64,000 nucleotides of DNA from Bradyrhizobium campsiandrae (GCF_014529705.1 NZ_JAANIH010000021.1:1-64000), one strand, 5' to 3'; numbered from the stretch's first letter, positions 50,490-59,998 are shown. Translations and numbers: made by a program. Notes: generated by a model not told the origin, from the sequence alone.

Positions 50490-53400
50490 TGACCGGGACT
50501 GGCGATTGAGCCCGGAACCGGCGCTGCGCTGATGTCGCTGCCATGATGCACCAGCGGCTTGTTGCCGGTGATGGTCCGCAGCAGCACGTAGAACACCGGT
50601 GTCAGGAACAGGCCGAACACGGTGACGCCGATCATGCCGGAGAACACCGCAACGCCCATGGCGCGGCGCATCTCCGAGCCCGCGCCGGTCGAGAGCACCA
50701 GCGGCAGCACGCCCATGATGAACGCCATCGACGTCATCAGGATCGGGCGCAGACGCAGCCGGCTCGCCTCGATCGCGGCCCGGATCGGCGTGCGGCCGGC
50801 GAATTCGAGCTCGCGCGCGAATTCGACGATGAGGATCGCGTTCTTGGCCGAGAGTCCCACGAGCACGATCAGTCCGATCTGGGTGAAGACGTTGTTGTCA
50901 CCCTTGGAGAGCCAGACGCCGAACATCGCAGCCAGCAAGCCCATCGGCACGATCATGATGATCGAGAGCGGCAGGGTCAGGCTTTCATACAGCGCCGCCA
51001 GCACCAGGAACACCAGGAGGATCGCCAGCGGGAACACCCAGAGGCCGGAATTGCCGGCGATGAACTCCTGATAGGTCAGGTCGGTCCATTCGAAGGCAAA
51101 GCCGGGCGGCAGCACTTCCGCCGCAATCCGGGTTGCCGCTTCCTGCGCCTGACCGGACGAGTAGCCCGGCGCGGCGGCGGCGTTGATGTCGGAGGACAGA
51201 AAACCGTTGTAGCGGATCGCACGCTCCGGTCCCGCGCTCTGGCGGATCGTGAGCAGCGCCGACAGCGGCACCATGTCGCCGGAAGACGAGCGCACCTTCA
51301 ACTGCCTGATGTCGTCGGCACGGGCGCGGAACGGCGCATCGGCCTGGACATAGACGGAGTAGGTGCGGCCAAACTTGTTGAAGTCGTTGACGTAGTAGGA
51401 GCCGAGGTAGATCTGCAGCGTGTTGAAGACCTCGGTCACGGGCACGCCAAGCTGGAGCGCCTTGGTGCGGTCGATGTCAGCGAACAGCTGGGGCACGTTG
51501 ACCTGGAAGCTGGAAAACACGCCGGCGATCTCCGGCGTCTTCTGCATCGCCGCCATGAACGCCTTGGTGGCGTCGTTCAGCGCCTCATAACCGAGGCCCG
51601 CGCGGTCCTCGATCTGCAGCTTGAAGCCGCCGATGGTGCCGAGGCCGTTGACGGGCGGCGGCGGGAACATGGCGATGAAGGCTTCCTGGATGCCGGCATA
51701 TTTCTTGTTCAGCTCGGCCGCGAGCGCAGGTCCGCTCAGTGAGGGATCCTTGCGCTCGTCGAACGGCTTCAGCGTCGAGAACACGATGCCGGCGTTGGAG
51801 GAGTTGGTGAAGCCTGATATCGACAGGCCGGGGAAGGCGACCGAGCTTTCGACACCGGGCTGGGTCAGCGCGATGTCGCTCATCTTGCGGATCACCTCCT
51901 CGGTGCGGTCGAGCGTGGCGCCATCGGGCAGGCGGGCGAATCCGACGAGATATTGCTTGTCCTGGCCCGGCACGAATCCACCGGGCACCTGCTGGAACAG
52001 GAAGGCGGTGATGCCGACGAGGACGACGTAGAGCCCCATCACCGCGGCCTTGCCCGAGATCACCTTGGTGACGGTGCCGCTATAGCTGTTCGAGGAGTAG
52101 GTGAAGGCCTTGTTGAAGCGGCGGAAGAACCAGCCGAGGCCCTTCTCCATGATCACCGTCAGCCGGTCCTTCGGCTCGTTATGACCTTTCAGCAGCAGCG
52201 CCGACAAAGCCGGCGACAGCGTCAGCGAGTTCACCGCCGAGATCACGGTCGAGATCGCGATCGTCAGCGCGAACTGCTTGTAGAACTGACCGGTCAGGCC
52301 GGAGATGAAGGCGAGCGGCACGAACACCGCGATCAGCACCATCGCGATCGCGATGATCGGGCCGGACACCTCGCGCATCGCCTGGTAGGTGGCATCGCGC
52401 GGCGACAGCCCGCCCTCGATGTTGCGCTCGACGTTCTCGACCACGACGATGGCGTCGTCGACGACAATGCCGATGGCGAGCACGAGGCCGAACAGGCTGA
52501 GCGCATTGATGGAGAAGCCGAACACGTGCATCACCGCGAAGGTGCCGACGATCGAGACGGGCACGGCGAGCAGGGGGATGATCGAGGCGCGCCAGGTCTG
52601 CAGGAACAGGATCACCACCAGCACCACCAGCGCGATCGCCTCGAGCAGCGTGTGGATCACGGCCTCGATCGAGGAGCGGACGAACTGGGTGGGGTCGTAG
52701 ACGATCTGGTACGACACGCCTTCCGGCATGCTCTTCTTGATCTCGGCCATGGTGGCGCGGACGTGGTCGGAAATCTCCAGCGCGTTGGAACCGGGCGCCT
52801 GGAAGATCGGGATCGCCACTGCCTGCTTGTTGTCGAGCAGCGAGCGCAGGCCGTATTCGGAGGCGCCAAGCTCGATGCGCGCGACGTCACGCAGACGAAC
52901 GACTTCGCCGCGCGTGCCGGTCTTGACCACGATGTCGCCAAATTGGTCTTCGTTGGCGAGACGGCCCTCGGCATTGACCGACAATTGCAGGTCGATGCCC
53001 TTCACGTTCGGCGAGGAGCCGACCACGCCGGCGGCGGCCTCGACATTCTGCGCCTGGATCGCCTTGACGATGTCGCTGGCGGTGAGGCCATGCTCGGCCG
53101 CCTTCTGCGGATCGACCCAGACCCGCATCGAATAGTCGCCGGCGCCGTAAAGCTGGACGTCGCCGACGCCGTCGATCCGCGCCAGGCGGTCCTTGACGTT
53201 GAGCACCGCGTAGTTGCGCAAATAGGTCATGTCGTAGCGGCCGTTCGGCGACAGCAAATGCACCACCATGGTGAGGTCGGGCGAGGACTTCTTGGTGATG
53301 ATGCCGAGCTGGCGCACCACGGCCGGCAGGCGCGGTTCGGCCTGCTGCACGCGGTTCTGCACAAGCTGCGTCGCCTTGTCGGGGTCGGTGCCGAGGCGGA

Positions 53401-53686
53401 ACGTCACCGTCAGCGTCATCGCACCGTCGGTGGTCGCCTGGCTCGACATGTAGAGCATGCCTTCGACGCCGTTGATCTGCTCCTCGATCGGCGTCGCCAC
53501 CGTCTCCGCGATCACCTTGGGATTGGCGCCGGGATAGGTCGCGCGCACCACGACCGAGGGCGGCACGACATCGGGATATTCCGAGATCGGCATCGCAAAC
53601 AGCGAGATCAGACCGGCGAGGAAAATCAGCACCGACAGCACGCCGGCGAAGATCGGACGATCAATGAAGAACTTTGAGAGATTCAT
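50486..53686 (-). CDS. RND multidrug efflux permease (AcrB/MexB type)
   Basis: This 1066-aa inner-membrane proton/drug antiporter of the HAE1 family starts MNLSKFFIDRPIFAGVLSVL, with the first helix there. The TM4 proton-relay aspartates are in VVDDAIVVVENVER near residue 405. Two large periplasmic loops follow TM1 and TM7, and AILIVEFA lies in the C-terminal half. It exports hydrophobic drugs with the adaptor encoded upstream. I chose the ATG at 53686 because family homology starts there. The adaptor stop lies 185 bp upstream, with a palindromic repeat between. No outer-membrane factor gene is adjacent. Confidence 0.93.
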   Translation of the reverse strand: MNLSKFFIDRPIFAGVLSVLIFLAGLISLFAMPISEYPDVVPPSVVVRATYPGANPKVIAETVATPIEEQINGVEGMLYMSSQATTDGAMTLTVTFRLGTDPDKATQLVQNRVQQAEPRLPAVVRQLGIITKKSSPDLTMVVHLLSPNGRYDMTYLRNYAVLNVKDRLARIDGVGDVQLYGAGDYSMRVWVDPQKAAEHGLTASDIVKAIQAQNVEAAAGVVGSSPNVKGIDLQLSVNAEGRLANEDQFGDIVVKTGTRGEVVRLRDVARIELGASEYGLRSLLDNKQAVAIPIFQAPGSNALEISDHVRATMAEIKKSMPEGVSYQIVYDPTQFVRSSIEAVIHTLLEAIALVVLVVILFLQTWRASIIPLLAVPVSIVGTFAVMHVFGFSINALSLFGLVLAIGIVVDDAIVVVENVERNIEGGLSPRDATYQAMREVSGPIIAIAMVLIAVFVPLAFISGLTGQFYKQFALTIAISTVISAVNSLTLSPALSALLLKGHNEPKDRLTVIMEKGLGWFFRRFNKAFTYSSNSYSGTVTKVISGKAAVMGLYVVLVGITAFLFQQVPGGFVPGQDKQYLVGFARLPDGATLDRTEEVIRKMSDIALTQPGVESSVAFPGLSISGFTNSSNAGIVFSTLKPFDERKDPSLSGPALAAELNKKYAGIQEAFIAMFPPPPVNGLGTIGGFKLQIEDRAGLGYEALNDATKAFMAAMQKTPEIAGVFSSFQVNVPQLFADIDRTKALQLGVPVTEVFNTLQIYLGSYYVNDFNKFGRTYSVYVQADAPFRARADDIRQLKVRSSSGDMVPLSALLTIRQSAGPERAIRYNGFLSSDINAAAAPGYSSGQAQEAATRIAAEVLPPGFAFEWTDLTYQEFIAGNSGLWVFPLAILLVFLVLAALYESLTLPLSIIMIVPMGLLAAMFGVWLSKGDNNVFTQIGLIVLVGLSAKNAILIVEFARELEFAGRTPIRAAIEASRLRLRPILMTSMAFIMGVLPLVLSTGAGSEMRRAMGVAVFSGMIGVTVFGLFLTPVFYVLLRTITGNKPLVHHGSDISAAPVPGSIASPGH

Positions 53687-53732
53687 GGCTTTGCCCCTGG
53701 GCAATATCCTGCGTGTCTCCGCCAGCACACCG

Positions 53733-53863
53733 GTCATTCCGGGGCGCGAGCAAAGCTCGCGAACCCGGTATCCAGAGGTCAGGTCGTCGGAGTTATGTAG
53801 TCTCGAGAGTCTCGGGTGCGCAATTGCGCACCGTAGTTCGCGCTATGCCCGCCCCGGAATGAC
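53733..53863. repeat. Palindromic intergenic repeat (GTCATTCCGGGGCG type)
   Basis: GTCATTCCGGGGCG at 53733-53746 is mirrored by CGCCCCGGAATGAC at 53850-53863. Between them are smaller inverted segments, such as GCGAGCAAAGCTCGC and GGTGCGCAATTGCGCACC. This is the form of a mobile-looking intergenic repeat frequent in Bradyrhizobium genomes. It fills the gap between the adaptor and permease genes. Confidence 0.82.
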
Positions 53864-53871
53864 GTCGCTCA

Positions 53872-55113
53872 CTAGCGTTGCACCACGTCCTGGTTGCTGT
53901 GGTTGGAGGCCTGCTGTCCGCGCGCGCCCATCGTTGCCACCTCGGTCTTGAGGAGAGCGCCCGGACGCACGCGTTGGAGGCCGTTGACGACGATGCGATC
54001 GCCGGGCTTCAGGCCCGCGGTGACGATACGCAGGCCATCGACGGAGCCACCGAGCGTGATCGGCCGGTAGACCGCGCGGCTGTCGTCGCCGACAGCCATC
54101 ACGAACTTCTTGTCCTGGTCGGTGCCGATCGCACGCTCGTCGATCATGACCAGCGTCTGCTGCTTCGGCTGGCCCATCCGCACGCGGGCGAACTGGCCGG
54201 GGATGAGACGACCGTCGTCGTTGGGGAAGACCGCGCGGACGCGGATGGTGCCGCTCTGGCCATTGACCTGGTTGTCGATCAGCTGGATGTGGCCCTTGGC
54301 CGACAGCCCGCCCGACGTCGCCATCTCGACCGGGATCTGGTCGAGATTGCCGCGCTTGCCGGAAGCATCCGCAATCGAGTTCAGCGCACGCAGCACCACC
54401 TCTTCATCGGCATCGAACGAGGCGTAGATCGGATTGACCGAGACCAGCGAGGTCAGGACCGGGGAGGCGGTGCCGGCGGCGACGAGGTTGCCGACGGTGA
54501 TCTCGAACTTGCCGACCCGCCCGTCGACGGGGGCGCGCACTTCCGTGTAGTCGAGATTGAGCTTTGCGGTCTGCAGCGTCGCTTCGGCCGCCTTCACATT
54601 GGCGATGGCTTCGCGATTGGCGTTGTCGCGCTGATCGTAGTCGCGTCGGGTGACCACGGCGTTGCCGACCAGCTGCGCGCCACGCTCGAGCTCGCTCTGG
54701 GTGAACACGACGCGTGCCTTGGCCGCTTCGAGCTGAGCGGCAGCCTTGTCGACCTCGGCCTTGTAGGGCGCGGGATCGATCTTGAACAGGACGTCACCGG
54801 CCTTCACCAGCGCGCCCTCGGTAAAGTTGGTCGACATGATCGCGCCGGCGACGCGCGGCCGAAGCTCGACGCGGTTGATCGCCTCGAGGCGGCCGGAGAA
54901 ATCGTCCCACAGCACGGTCTGCTTGGGCTCGATCATCGCGATGGTCACGGGGACGGCCTGTTCCGCCGCGGCCGCGGTTGCGGTCGCCTGGGCGGCGCGG
55001 AAATAGTGGCCGGTCGCGATCGAGCCGGCCGCGGCGAGGGCGCCCACGACGGCGACGCCGCCGAGAAGGCGGCGGATACGGCCCGGACGAGAGGTCAGTT
55101 GGGAGGGGGGCAT
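53872..55113 (-). CDS. RND efflux periplasmic adaptor (AcrA/MexA type)
   Basis: This 413-aa membrane-fusion protein has an N-terminal hydrophobic anchor (LLGGVAVVGALAAAGSIA, ~15-35). Lipoyl halves are GALVKAGDVLFKIDPAPY and VRAPVDGRVGKFEITVGNLV, around an alanine-rich alpha-hairpin. A beta-barrel region and a C-terminal proximal domain follow. It joins the RND permease to a TolC-like channel. There is no lipobox cysteine, so it is anchored by the helix. It is divergent from its probable TetR repressor. Confidence 0.92.
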   Translation of the reverse strand: MPPSQLTSRPGRIRRLLGGVAVVGALAAAGSIATGHYFRAAQATATAAAAEQAVPVTIAMIEPKQTVLWDDFSGRLEAINRVELRPRVAGAIMSTNFTEGALVKAGDVLFKIDPAPYKAEVDKAAAQLEAAKARVVFTQSELERGAQLVGNAVVTRRDYDQRDNANREAIANVKAAEATLQTAKLNLDYTEVRAPVDGRVGKFEITVGNLVAAGTASPVLTSLVSVNPIYASFDADEEVVLRALNSIADASGKRGNLDQIPVEMATSGGLSAKGHIQLIDNQVNGQSGTIRVRAVFPNDDGRLIPGQFARVRMGQPKQQTLVMIDERAIGTDQDKKFVMAVGDDSRAVYRPITLGGSVDGLRIVTAGLKPGDRIVVNGLQRVRPGALLKTEVATMGARGQQASNHSNQDVVQR

Positions 55114-55129
55114 TTGCGCGCTCCAGATA

Positions 55130-55145
55130 TGTAGTGTTCACTACA
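55130..55145. promoter_or_regulatory. TetR operator candidate of the RND pump
   Basis: TGTAGTGTTCACTACA is a perfect inverted repeat (7-bp arms, TT centre) lying 17 bp before the adaptor ATG, between it and the divergent TetR gene. A degenerate relative, TGTACCGTTCACTAAG, is at 55181-55196. Both fit TetR/AcrR operator dimensions. Confidence 0.65.
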
Positions 55146-55314
55146 GATGTGGAGCTGGATATCGCAGCGCAAGATACTTATGTACCGTTCACTAAGAAAA
55201 TTGTAGCCGCTTACCGCAAGATTGGGAAGACGGAACAGAAAAGAAAGATAGAACAACTAGATAGGATCAGGCGTTAATTCGGCTGACGACGCCGATCCCC
55301 GAGGAGACAGGCAC

Positions 55315-55917
55315 ATGGGCATGGGACGCCCCCGCGAATTCGACGCCGACATCGCGTTGGATCGGGCGATGGAAGTGTTTTGGCGCCATGGCTATGAGGG
55401 CGCGACGATTGCCCAGCTCACGGAGGCCATGGGCATCAATCCGCCGAGCCTCTATGCCTGTTTCGGCAACAAGGAAGGCCTGCTCAAGGCCGCGCTCGAC
55501 CGCTACACCAAGGCGCGCGGCGCCTGGATGGACGAGGTAGTGGCCGCTCCCACCGCTCGCGAAGTTGCGGTGCGGATGCTGATGGGCATCGCCGACAAGC
55601 AGACCGATCCCGCCAATCCACCCGGCTGCCTGCTCGTGCAGGGCGGCATCGCCTGCGGCACCGGCTCCGAGAATGTGCCGTTCGAACTCGCCGCCCGCAG
55701 AGCCCAGAACGAGGACCAGCTCCGCGAGCGCTTCCTGCGCGCCAAGGCGGAGGGCGATCTCAAGGAGACGGCCGATCCCGCCGCGCTCGCGCGCTATGTC
55801 TCGGCGGTGTCCGTCGGCATGGGCGTGATGGCCTCGTCCGGCGCGGATCGCGAGGCGTTGCGGCAGGTCGCTGATGTCGCGGTGCAGGCCGTCGAGGCGC
55901 AGTCGGTGCGGGACTAG
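55315..55917 (+). CDS. TetR/AcrR-family repressor of the RND pump
   Basis: This 200-aa protein has an N-terminal helix-turn-helix (YEGATIAQLTEAMGINPPSLYACFGNKEGLL). The C-terminal ligand domain includes NPPGCLLVQGG, typical of the AcrR-like subgroup. It is divergent from the adaptor gene, with a palindrome in between. It most likely represses the pump and is released by pump substrates. The start may be the ATG at 55315 or 55321; GAGGAGAC lies upstream. Confidence 0.88.
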   Translation: MGMGRPREFDADIALDRAMEVFWRHGYEGATIAQLTEAMGINPPSLYACFGNKEGLLKAALDRYTKARGAWMDEVVAAPTAREVAVRMLMGIADKQTDPANPPGCLLVQGGIACGTGSENVPFELAARRAQNEDQLRERFLRAKAEGDLKETADPAALARYVSAVSVGMGVMASSGADREALRQVADVAVQAVEAQSVRD

Positions 55918-55929
55918 GCTGGGTGCTCG

Positions 55930-55949
55930 TTCAGCGGCAGGCCGCTGAA
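55930..55949. terminator. Stem-loop after the TetR gene
   Basis: TTCAGCGG and CCGCTGAA form an 8-bp perfect stem with a 4-base loop, 12 bp after the TetR stop. No T-run follows, so it is at best a weak or factor-assisted terminator. Confidence 0.4.
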
Positions 55950-56104
55950 TGTCCGCTTAGGCACCAACAGCCGCGGAAAAGCAGCATTCTCCCAACGTCG
56001 CTCAAGGGCCAAATCCCGACATGAGGCAGCGAGGGCTTGAGTCGTCGCGCGGGCGGTCTAAGATTGTGATAGTGCGAATAATCGACGCGTTGGAGAGTTG
56101 CACC

Positions 56105-56902
56105 ATGTGGACACGAAGAGAGGCGGTCGCGGGCACAATCACAGCGTTGGCCACAGCCTGCTCGACGCAATCCACGCCGCAGGCGCAAACCCTGTCAGCC
56201 ACCGGTGCATTGGCCCCAACCGGCAAACTGCGCGTCGCACTCATCGCATCCAATCCAGTTCTGGTCACTCGCCGTCCCGACAAGAGCCTTGGTGGTGTGT
56301 CCGTAGCCATTGGTAACGCGCTTGCAGCGCATCTTGGCGTGCCAGTGGAGCTCAAACCGTACGATAATCCTGTGCTGTATAACGAAAGCCTTGCATTCGA
56401 CGAGTGGGATATTGGACTTGCCGCGCGTGATCCGTCCCGCGCGGAGTATCTCGCATTCAGCAATGCGTTCATGGAGGTCGACAACGGATACGTCGCCCGT
56501 CCCGGTGCCGCGCCGACGACTGCGGAAGAAGTCGACAGAACTGGCGTGAGAATAGCGGTTGCGCAAGGTAGCGCGCCAAACGCGGTGTTGAAGCGCCTGA
56601 TCAAGAATGCAGAGATTGTCCCAGTGCCTGGTGGGTTCGAGCCGGCGCGCGAGGCGCTCGCGACGGGAACGGCTGACGTTTATGGCGAGAACCTACACCT
56701 CGCCTACCGCATCGCAGACGCGTTGCCCGGTGCGCGCGTCTTGCCCGGACACTTCAACGTCGTTCAAATGGCGATAGGAGTGCGCAAGCGTGCTGCTGCG
56801 GCACTTCCCACTGTCGACGAGTTCGTGAATAAAATCCGGTCCGACGGGACCGTCCAGAAAGCCATCGTTGAGGCAGGGTTGCGCGGAGTTCGGGTACCGT
56901 AA
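56105..56902 (+). CDS. Extracellular solute-binding protein (type II, orphan)
   Basis: This 265-aa exported protein starts MWTRREAVAGTITALATACS. The signal has a twin Arg and a cysteine in ATACST that could serve as a lipidation site. The mature domain opens GKLRVALIASNPVLV and shows the type II binding fold (GGVSVAIGNALAAHLGVPVE; DIGLAARDPSRAEYLAFS). It binds a small polar solute. No permease or ATPase is next to it. Codon use is less GC-biased than in the flanking genes, suggesting accessory origin. Confidence 0.78.
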   Translation: MWTRREAVAGTITALATACSTQSTPQAQTLSATGALAPTGKLRVALIASNPVLVTRRPDKSLGGVSVAIGNALAAHLGVPVELKPYDNPVLYNESLAFDEWDIGLAARDPSRAEYLAFSNAFMEVDNGYVARPGAAPTTAEEVDRTGVRIAVAQGSAPNAVLKRLIKNAEIVPVPGGFEPAREALATGTADVYGENLHLAYRIADALPGARVLPGHFNVVQMAIGVRKRAAAALPTVDEFVNKIRSDGTVQKAIVEAGLRGVRVP

Positions 56903-57065
56903 CCATTTTGTTCCGGCGAGCGAACAAACGGCAGCTCACGTCCGCCGTGGGTCATTTGCCTCTATTTAGCCCCTCGTCGGCAATTTCCGGTCTCCCCCAA
57001 ACTCCGGACATGCGGGCGGATCGCGCTAAACGACGCGAAGGGCCACGAACCGACATCCGCCAAAC

Positions 57066-57088
57066 AAAAAGACCGCCCGGAGGCGGCC
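57066..57088 (-). terminator. Rho-independent terminator of the PEP-CTERM gene
   Basis: Read on the minus strand, GGCCGCC and GGCGGTC form a stem (one G-U pair) with a TCCG loop, followed by TTTTT. It begins 34 bp after the stop of the minus-strand gene. This is the clearest intrinsic terminator in the window. Confidence 0.7.
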
Positions 57089-57121
57089 CTCTCTGTTGCG
57101 CAGAAATGACGGTGCCGACGA

Positions 57122-57745
57122 TCAGGCAACCTCAATCTGGTTGGGGCGGCGATATGCGATCCAGCCGAGACCTAGGAAGCCGAGAAGCATCATCGCCCAG
57201 GTCGATGGCTCGGGAACGGCTGAAACGGAACCGATCTCCACCGTGAAGCTCTGATCCGGGCGGCTTCCCCACGTCCACGTAAAAGTGCCAGGCTTGATAT
57301 CAAGGCTCGCAAAAGTGATAAGGCCAAAGTCCGCGCTGCTCGAAAGGGGCGTATCGGAGATATAACCGGCCGGAAGGATGAGCTCTGCAGAGTTCGGATT
57401 GAAATCGATTTCCAATCCAACGATGCTGCCCGAGCCGGCCAGCGATCGATATTCATCACTACCAGGACCAAACCAAGTCGGGCCGTTCAAAGAAACAGGG
57501 TAATAAATATTCGCCGTTGTGTTTGCGTGCGGCCCCGTAATGATCGTGCCTTCTTCGGCACCTACGGTGGGGAATTTTAGCCCCGAAAAGTGCTGCAGCC
57601 CTGTCACATCGATTGAGCCGCTACCCGTAGCAACCAGATGACCCCCGTCTTGGTTGATTGTTACGACGTACGGGCTTGCAATGCTTGCCACCGTTGTAAA
57701 GAACAGTGTGCCAGCGCTAATCAGTGCAGATAATACTATCTTCAT
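57122..57745 (-). CDS. PEPxxWA-CTERM sorting-signal protein
   Basis: This 207-aa exported protein has an N-terminal signal (MKIVLSALISAGTLFFTTVA, cleavage near SIA-S). The body is beta-rich, and the C-terminal sorting signal is VPEPSTWAMMLLGFLGLGW followed by IAYRR. That tripartite tail (PEP motif, hydrophobic helix, basic end) marks proteins processed by an exosortase/archaeosortase system at the cell surface. No exosortase gene is in the window. Start ATG 57745. Its base composition is lower in GC than that of its neighbours. Confidence 0.85.
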   Translation of the reverse strand: MKIVLSALISAGTLFFTTVASIASPYVVTINQDGGHLVATGSGSIDVTGLQHFSGLKFPTVGAEEGTIITGPHANTTANIYYPVSLNGPTWFGPGSDEYRSLAGSGSIVGLEIDFNPNSAELILPAGYISDTPLSSSADFGLITFASLDIKPGTFTWTWGSRPDQSFTVEIGSVSAVPEPSTWAMMLLGFLGLGWIAYRRPNQIEVA

Positions 57746-57932
57746 AGAGTTTTCCCTACAGAGGCCGGGACAATAGAACAATGGCATCAACCGCCGTCAA
57801 CGACGACGCATGGAAAACTTTGCGGTGTTTTCGCGATGTCCGATCTCGGCGCAGCGAAGCAGGAATTCGGATTGAGGAGACTGAGGTCCGCTACGGGCCT
57901 ACAGCGGACTGATGCGCCGCAGCAGACAATCT

Positions 57933-58907
57933 CTATTCGATCACCGTGTCCGCGCGGCTGAGGAGCGTCGGCGGAATAGTTAGGCCGATCTCGTTCGCCA
58001 GTTTCAGATTGATCACCAACTCAAATTTGGTTGGTTGCATGACCGGCAAATCCGACGGCTTTTCGCCTTTGAGTATACGACCGGCGTAAACGGCTGCCTG
58101 ACGCCAAGTGTCTGTCTTGTCTGGGCCGTAGCTAATCAATCCTCCGGCGTCCACCTCCTCGCGTCCAGTATAGATACCCGGAATTTTGTAGTGTAGGGCT
58201 TGGCTGGAAATTCGGTCACCGCCAACAAAGCCAAAGAACGGATCGGTGCTCACAATGAAGGCTTGGATCTTCAACTGCGCCATCGCCTCAAATGCGACAT
58301 CGACGTCGCTGATGGTGCTGGTATTGAGTACATGAAGATGTTGCTCCAGGGCCCTTGCCGCCGCCTTGCCTTCCTCAATCTGTCGCTCCGCAAGAGTGCC
58401 TTGTGGATTAACCAGCAGTGCAACCTCAGTTGCCCGCGGTACTATCTCTTTTATGATCTCCATTCGCTTGGCGAGCAAAGCGGCACCTATAAAGGTGGCG
58501 CCTGTGACGTTTCCACCGGGGTGATTGAGGCTATCGACGAGACCGTCTGCGACCGGATCTCCGCCATAAGCAAAAACGATGGGTATGGTCGTGGTCGCCG
58601 CTTTGGCGAGGCGTGCCGGGACCGGCGATCCCGTCGCAAAGATCGCATCCACCCGGCTCCTGATCAGATTGTCCGCCAGCGCAGGCAGCCGGTCGAACTG
58701 GCCGTTGGCTGAACGTTCGACGATGGTGAGGTTGCGGCCATCCTCGTAACCAGCCTCCTTGAGACCGGCATGGATTGCATTCATGACCCAAGCTGGTCGC
58801 GCCAGTGCCAACAATCCCATCACGGGCATTGTTGCCTGTCCGGCGCGTGCAGCAATCGACCAGGCGGCGGTGCCTCCTGCCAGTGTAATGAATTTCCGCC
58901 GCCTCAT
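57933..58907 (-). CDS. ABC transporter substrate-binding protein, PF04392 family (1)
   Basis: This 324-aa exported protein has a Tat-like signal (MRRRKFITLAGGTAAWSIAA) and the family landmarks AGYEDGRNLTIVER, FAYGGDPVADGLVDSL, NHPGGNVTGAT and the end LLSRADTVIE. I chose the ATG at 58907, preceded by GAGG at proper spacing. The family binds unknown ligands, is strongly expanded in Bradyrhizobium, and is usually encoded without a permease, as here. The next upstream gene is a paralog. Confidence 0.87.
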   Translation of the reverse strand: MRRRKFITLAGGTAAWSIAARAGQATMPVMGLLALARPAWVMNAIHAGLKEAGYEDGRNLTIVERSANGQFDRLPALADNLIRSRVDAIFATGSPVPARLAKAATTTIPIVFAYGGDPVADGLVDSLNHPGGNVTGATFIGAALLAKRMEIIKEIVPRATEVALLVNPQGTLAERQIEEGKAAARALEQHLHVLNTSTISDVDVAFEAMAQLKIQAFIVSTDPFFGFVGGDRISSQALHYKIPGIYTGREEVDAGGLISYGPDKTDTWRQAAVYAGRILKGEKPSDLPVMQPTKFELVINLKLANEIGLTIPPTLLSRADTVIE

Positions 58908-59026
58908 ACGGTACCTCATTTGCGCAGATCAGCCCTTGCTGGCGGCAAGTTACATTATTGACTTGGGATTGAAATCCATTCCAAGCCATCTATGCGGTAG
59001 CTTCGGGTCACAATCGGACATCGATG

Positions 59027-59998
59027 CTATTCGATCACCTCGTCGGCGCGAGCTAGCAGAGCAGCCGGCATATCGATGCCGAGCGCTTTGGCGGTCTTGA
59101 GATTGATGGTCGTGATGTATTGAGTAGGCTGTTCTACCGGGATATCCGCCGGTCTTGCGCCTTTGATGATCTTGTCGACCAGGCGGGCTCCCTGACGGGC
59201 GAATGCCAAAAAATCCGGACCGAGGCTTATCAAGCCCCCCGCCTCAACAGTCTCCTTGAAGCCGTGGCAAGACGGCAGCCTATTCGACAAGGCCAATTCG
59301 GCTATAGGCCTGCTGTTCACGTAAGTCAGCGCGCCGGCGACAACGACCAATGCCTCGGATTGGCGGCGCTTCATCTCCTCGAATGCGCTCCTGAGATCGT
59401 CAGCCGAATTGACTTCAACCGGCGCGATCGACACGCCGAGCGCCCGGGCAGAGTTGTCGAGCGACGTCATCGCAAATGGAAAGTTGGGATCACCTTTTGC
59501 TCCCAGAACGGCCAGGCGGCTCAGATTCGGAAGGATCTCCTTGAGAAGTTGAAGCCGCTTCCCGTAAGTCTCCGAAGCGGCCTCAAACGTTATGCCCGTC
59601 ATAGTCCCGCCAGGGTGAGCAAGGCTTTGAACAAGGCCTATGTCCACGGGCGCCCCAACCGACACGAAGACCACAGGAATATTCGATGCCGCCGATTTTG
59701 CTGCAACGGCTCCGATCGTTCCCCATACGACGAGCAAGTCGATGTCCGGAAGCTGGGAGAGAACGGCCTCTTTCATGTCTTTCGGATTCGGAGCCGTAAA
59801 CAGCGTCCGCACCCGAACGTCCTTGCCGTCGACATAGCCGAGGCCAAGAAGCGCCCGGACGAGCTCGGAAGGGGCAGCATTGTCCGGTGGACCGCCAAAG
59901 ACCTGACCGATGCGCCAGGGGTTGGCGCCCATCGCGGCAGAAGAAAAGCTACATGCAATGATACTTGCCGATCCAGCGATGAACTGTCGCCGCTTCAT
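59027..59998 (-). CDS. ABC transporter substrate-binding protein, PF04392 family (2)
   Basis: This 323-aa paralog of the downstream gene has signal MKRRQFIAGSASIIACSFSS, also Tat-like, and matching landmarks LGYVDGKDVRVR, VSVGAPVDIGLVQSL, AHPGGTMTGIT and the end LLARADEVIE. I chose the ATG at 59998, where the signal peptide starts. The two copies are clearly diverged, so the duplication is old or they arrived separately. Ligand unknown. Confidence 0.87.
   Translation of the reverse strand: MKRRQFIAGSASIIACSFSSAAMGANPWRIGQVFGGPPDNAAPSELVRALLGLGYVDGKDVRVRTLFTAPNPKDMKEAVLSQLPDIDLLVVWGTIGAVAAKSAASNIPVVFVSVGAPVDIGLVQSLAHPGGTMTGITFEAASETYGKRLQLLKEILPNLSRLAVLGAKGDPNFPFAMTSLDNSARALGVSIAPVEVNSADDLRSAFEEMKRRQSEALVVVAGALTYVNSRPIAELALSNRLPSCHGFKETVEAGGLISLGPDFLAFARQGARLVDKIIKGARPADIPVEQPTQYITTINLKTAKALGIDMPAALLARADEVIE

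Noticed and set aside
51953..53677. A 574-codon plus-strand frame
   Set aside because: It is antisense to the RND permease, whose motifs are unmistakable. The translation is rich in His, Arg and Asp with no domain.
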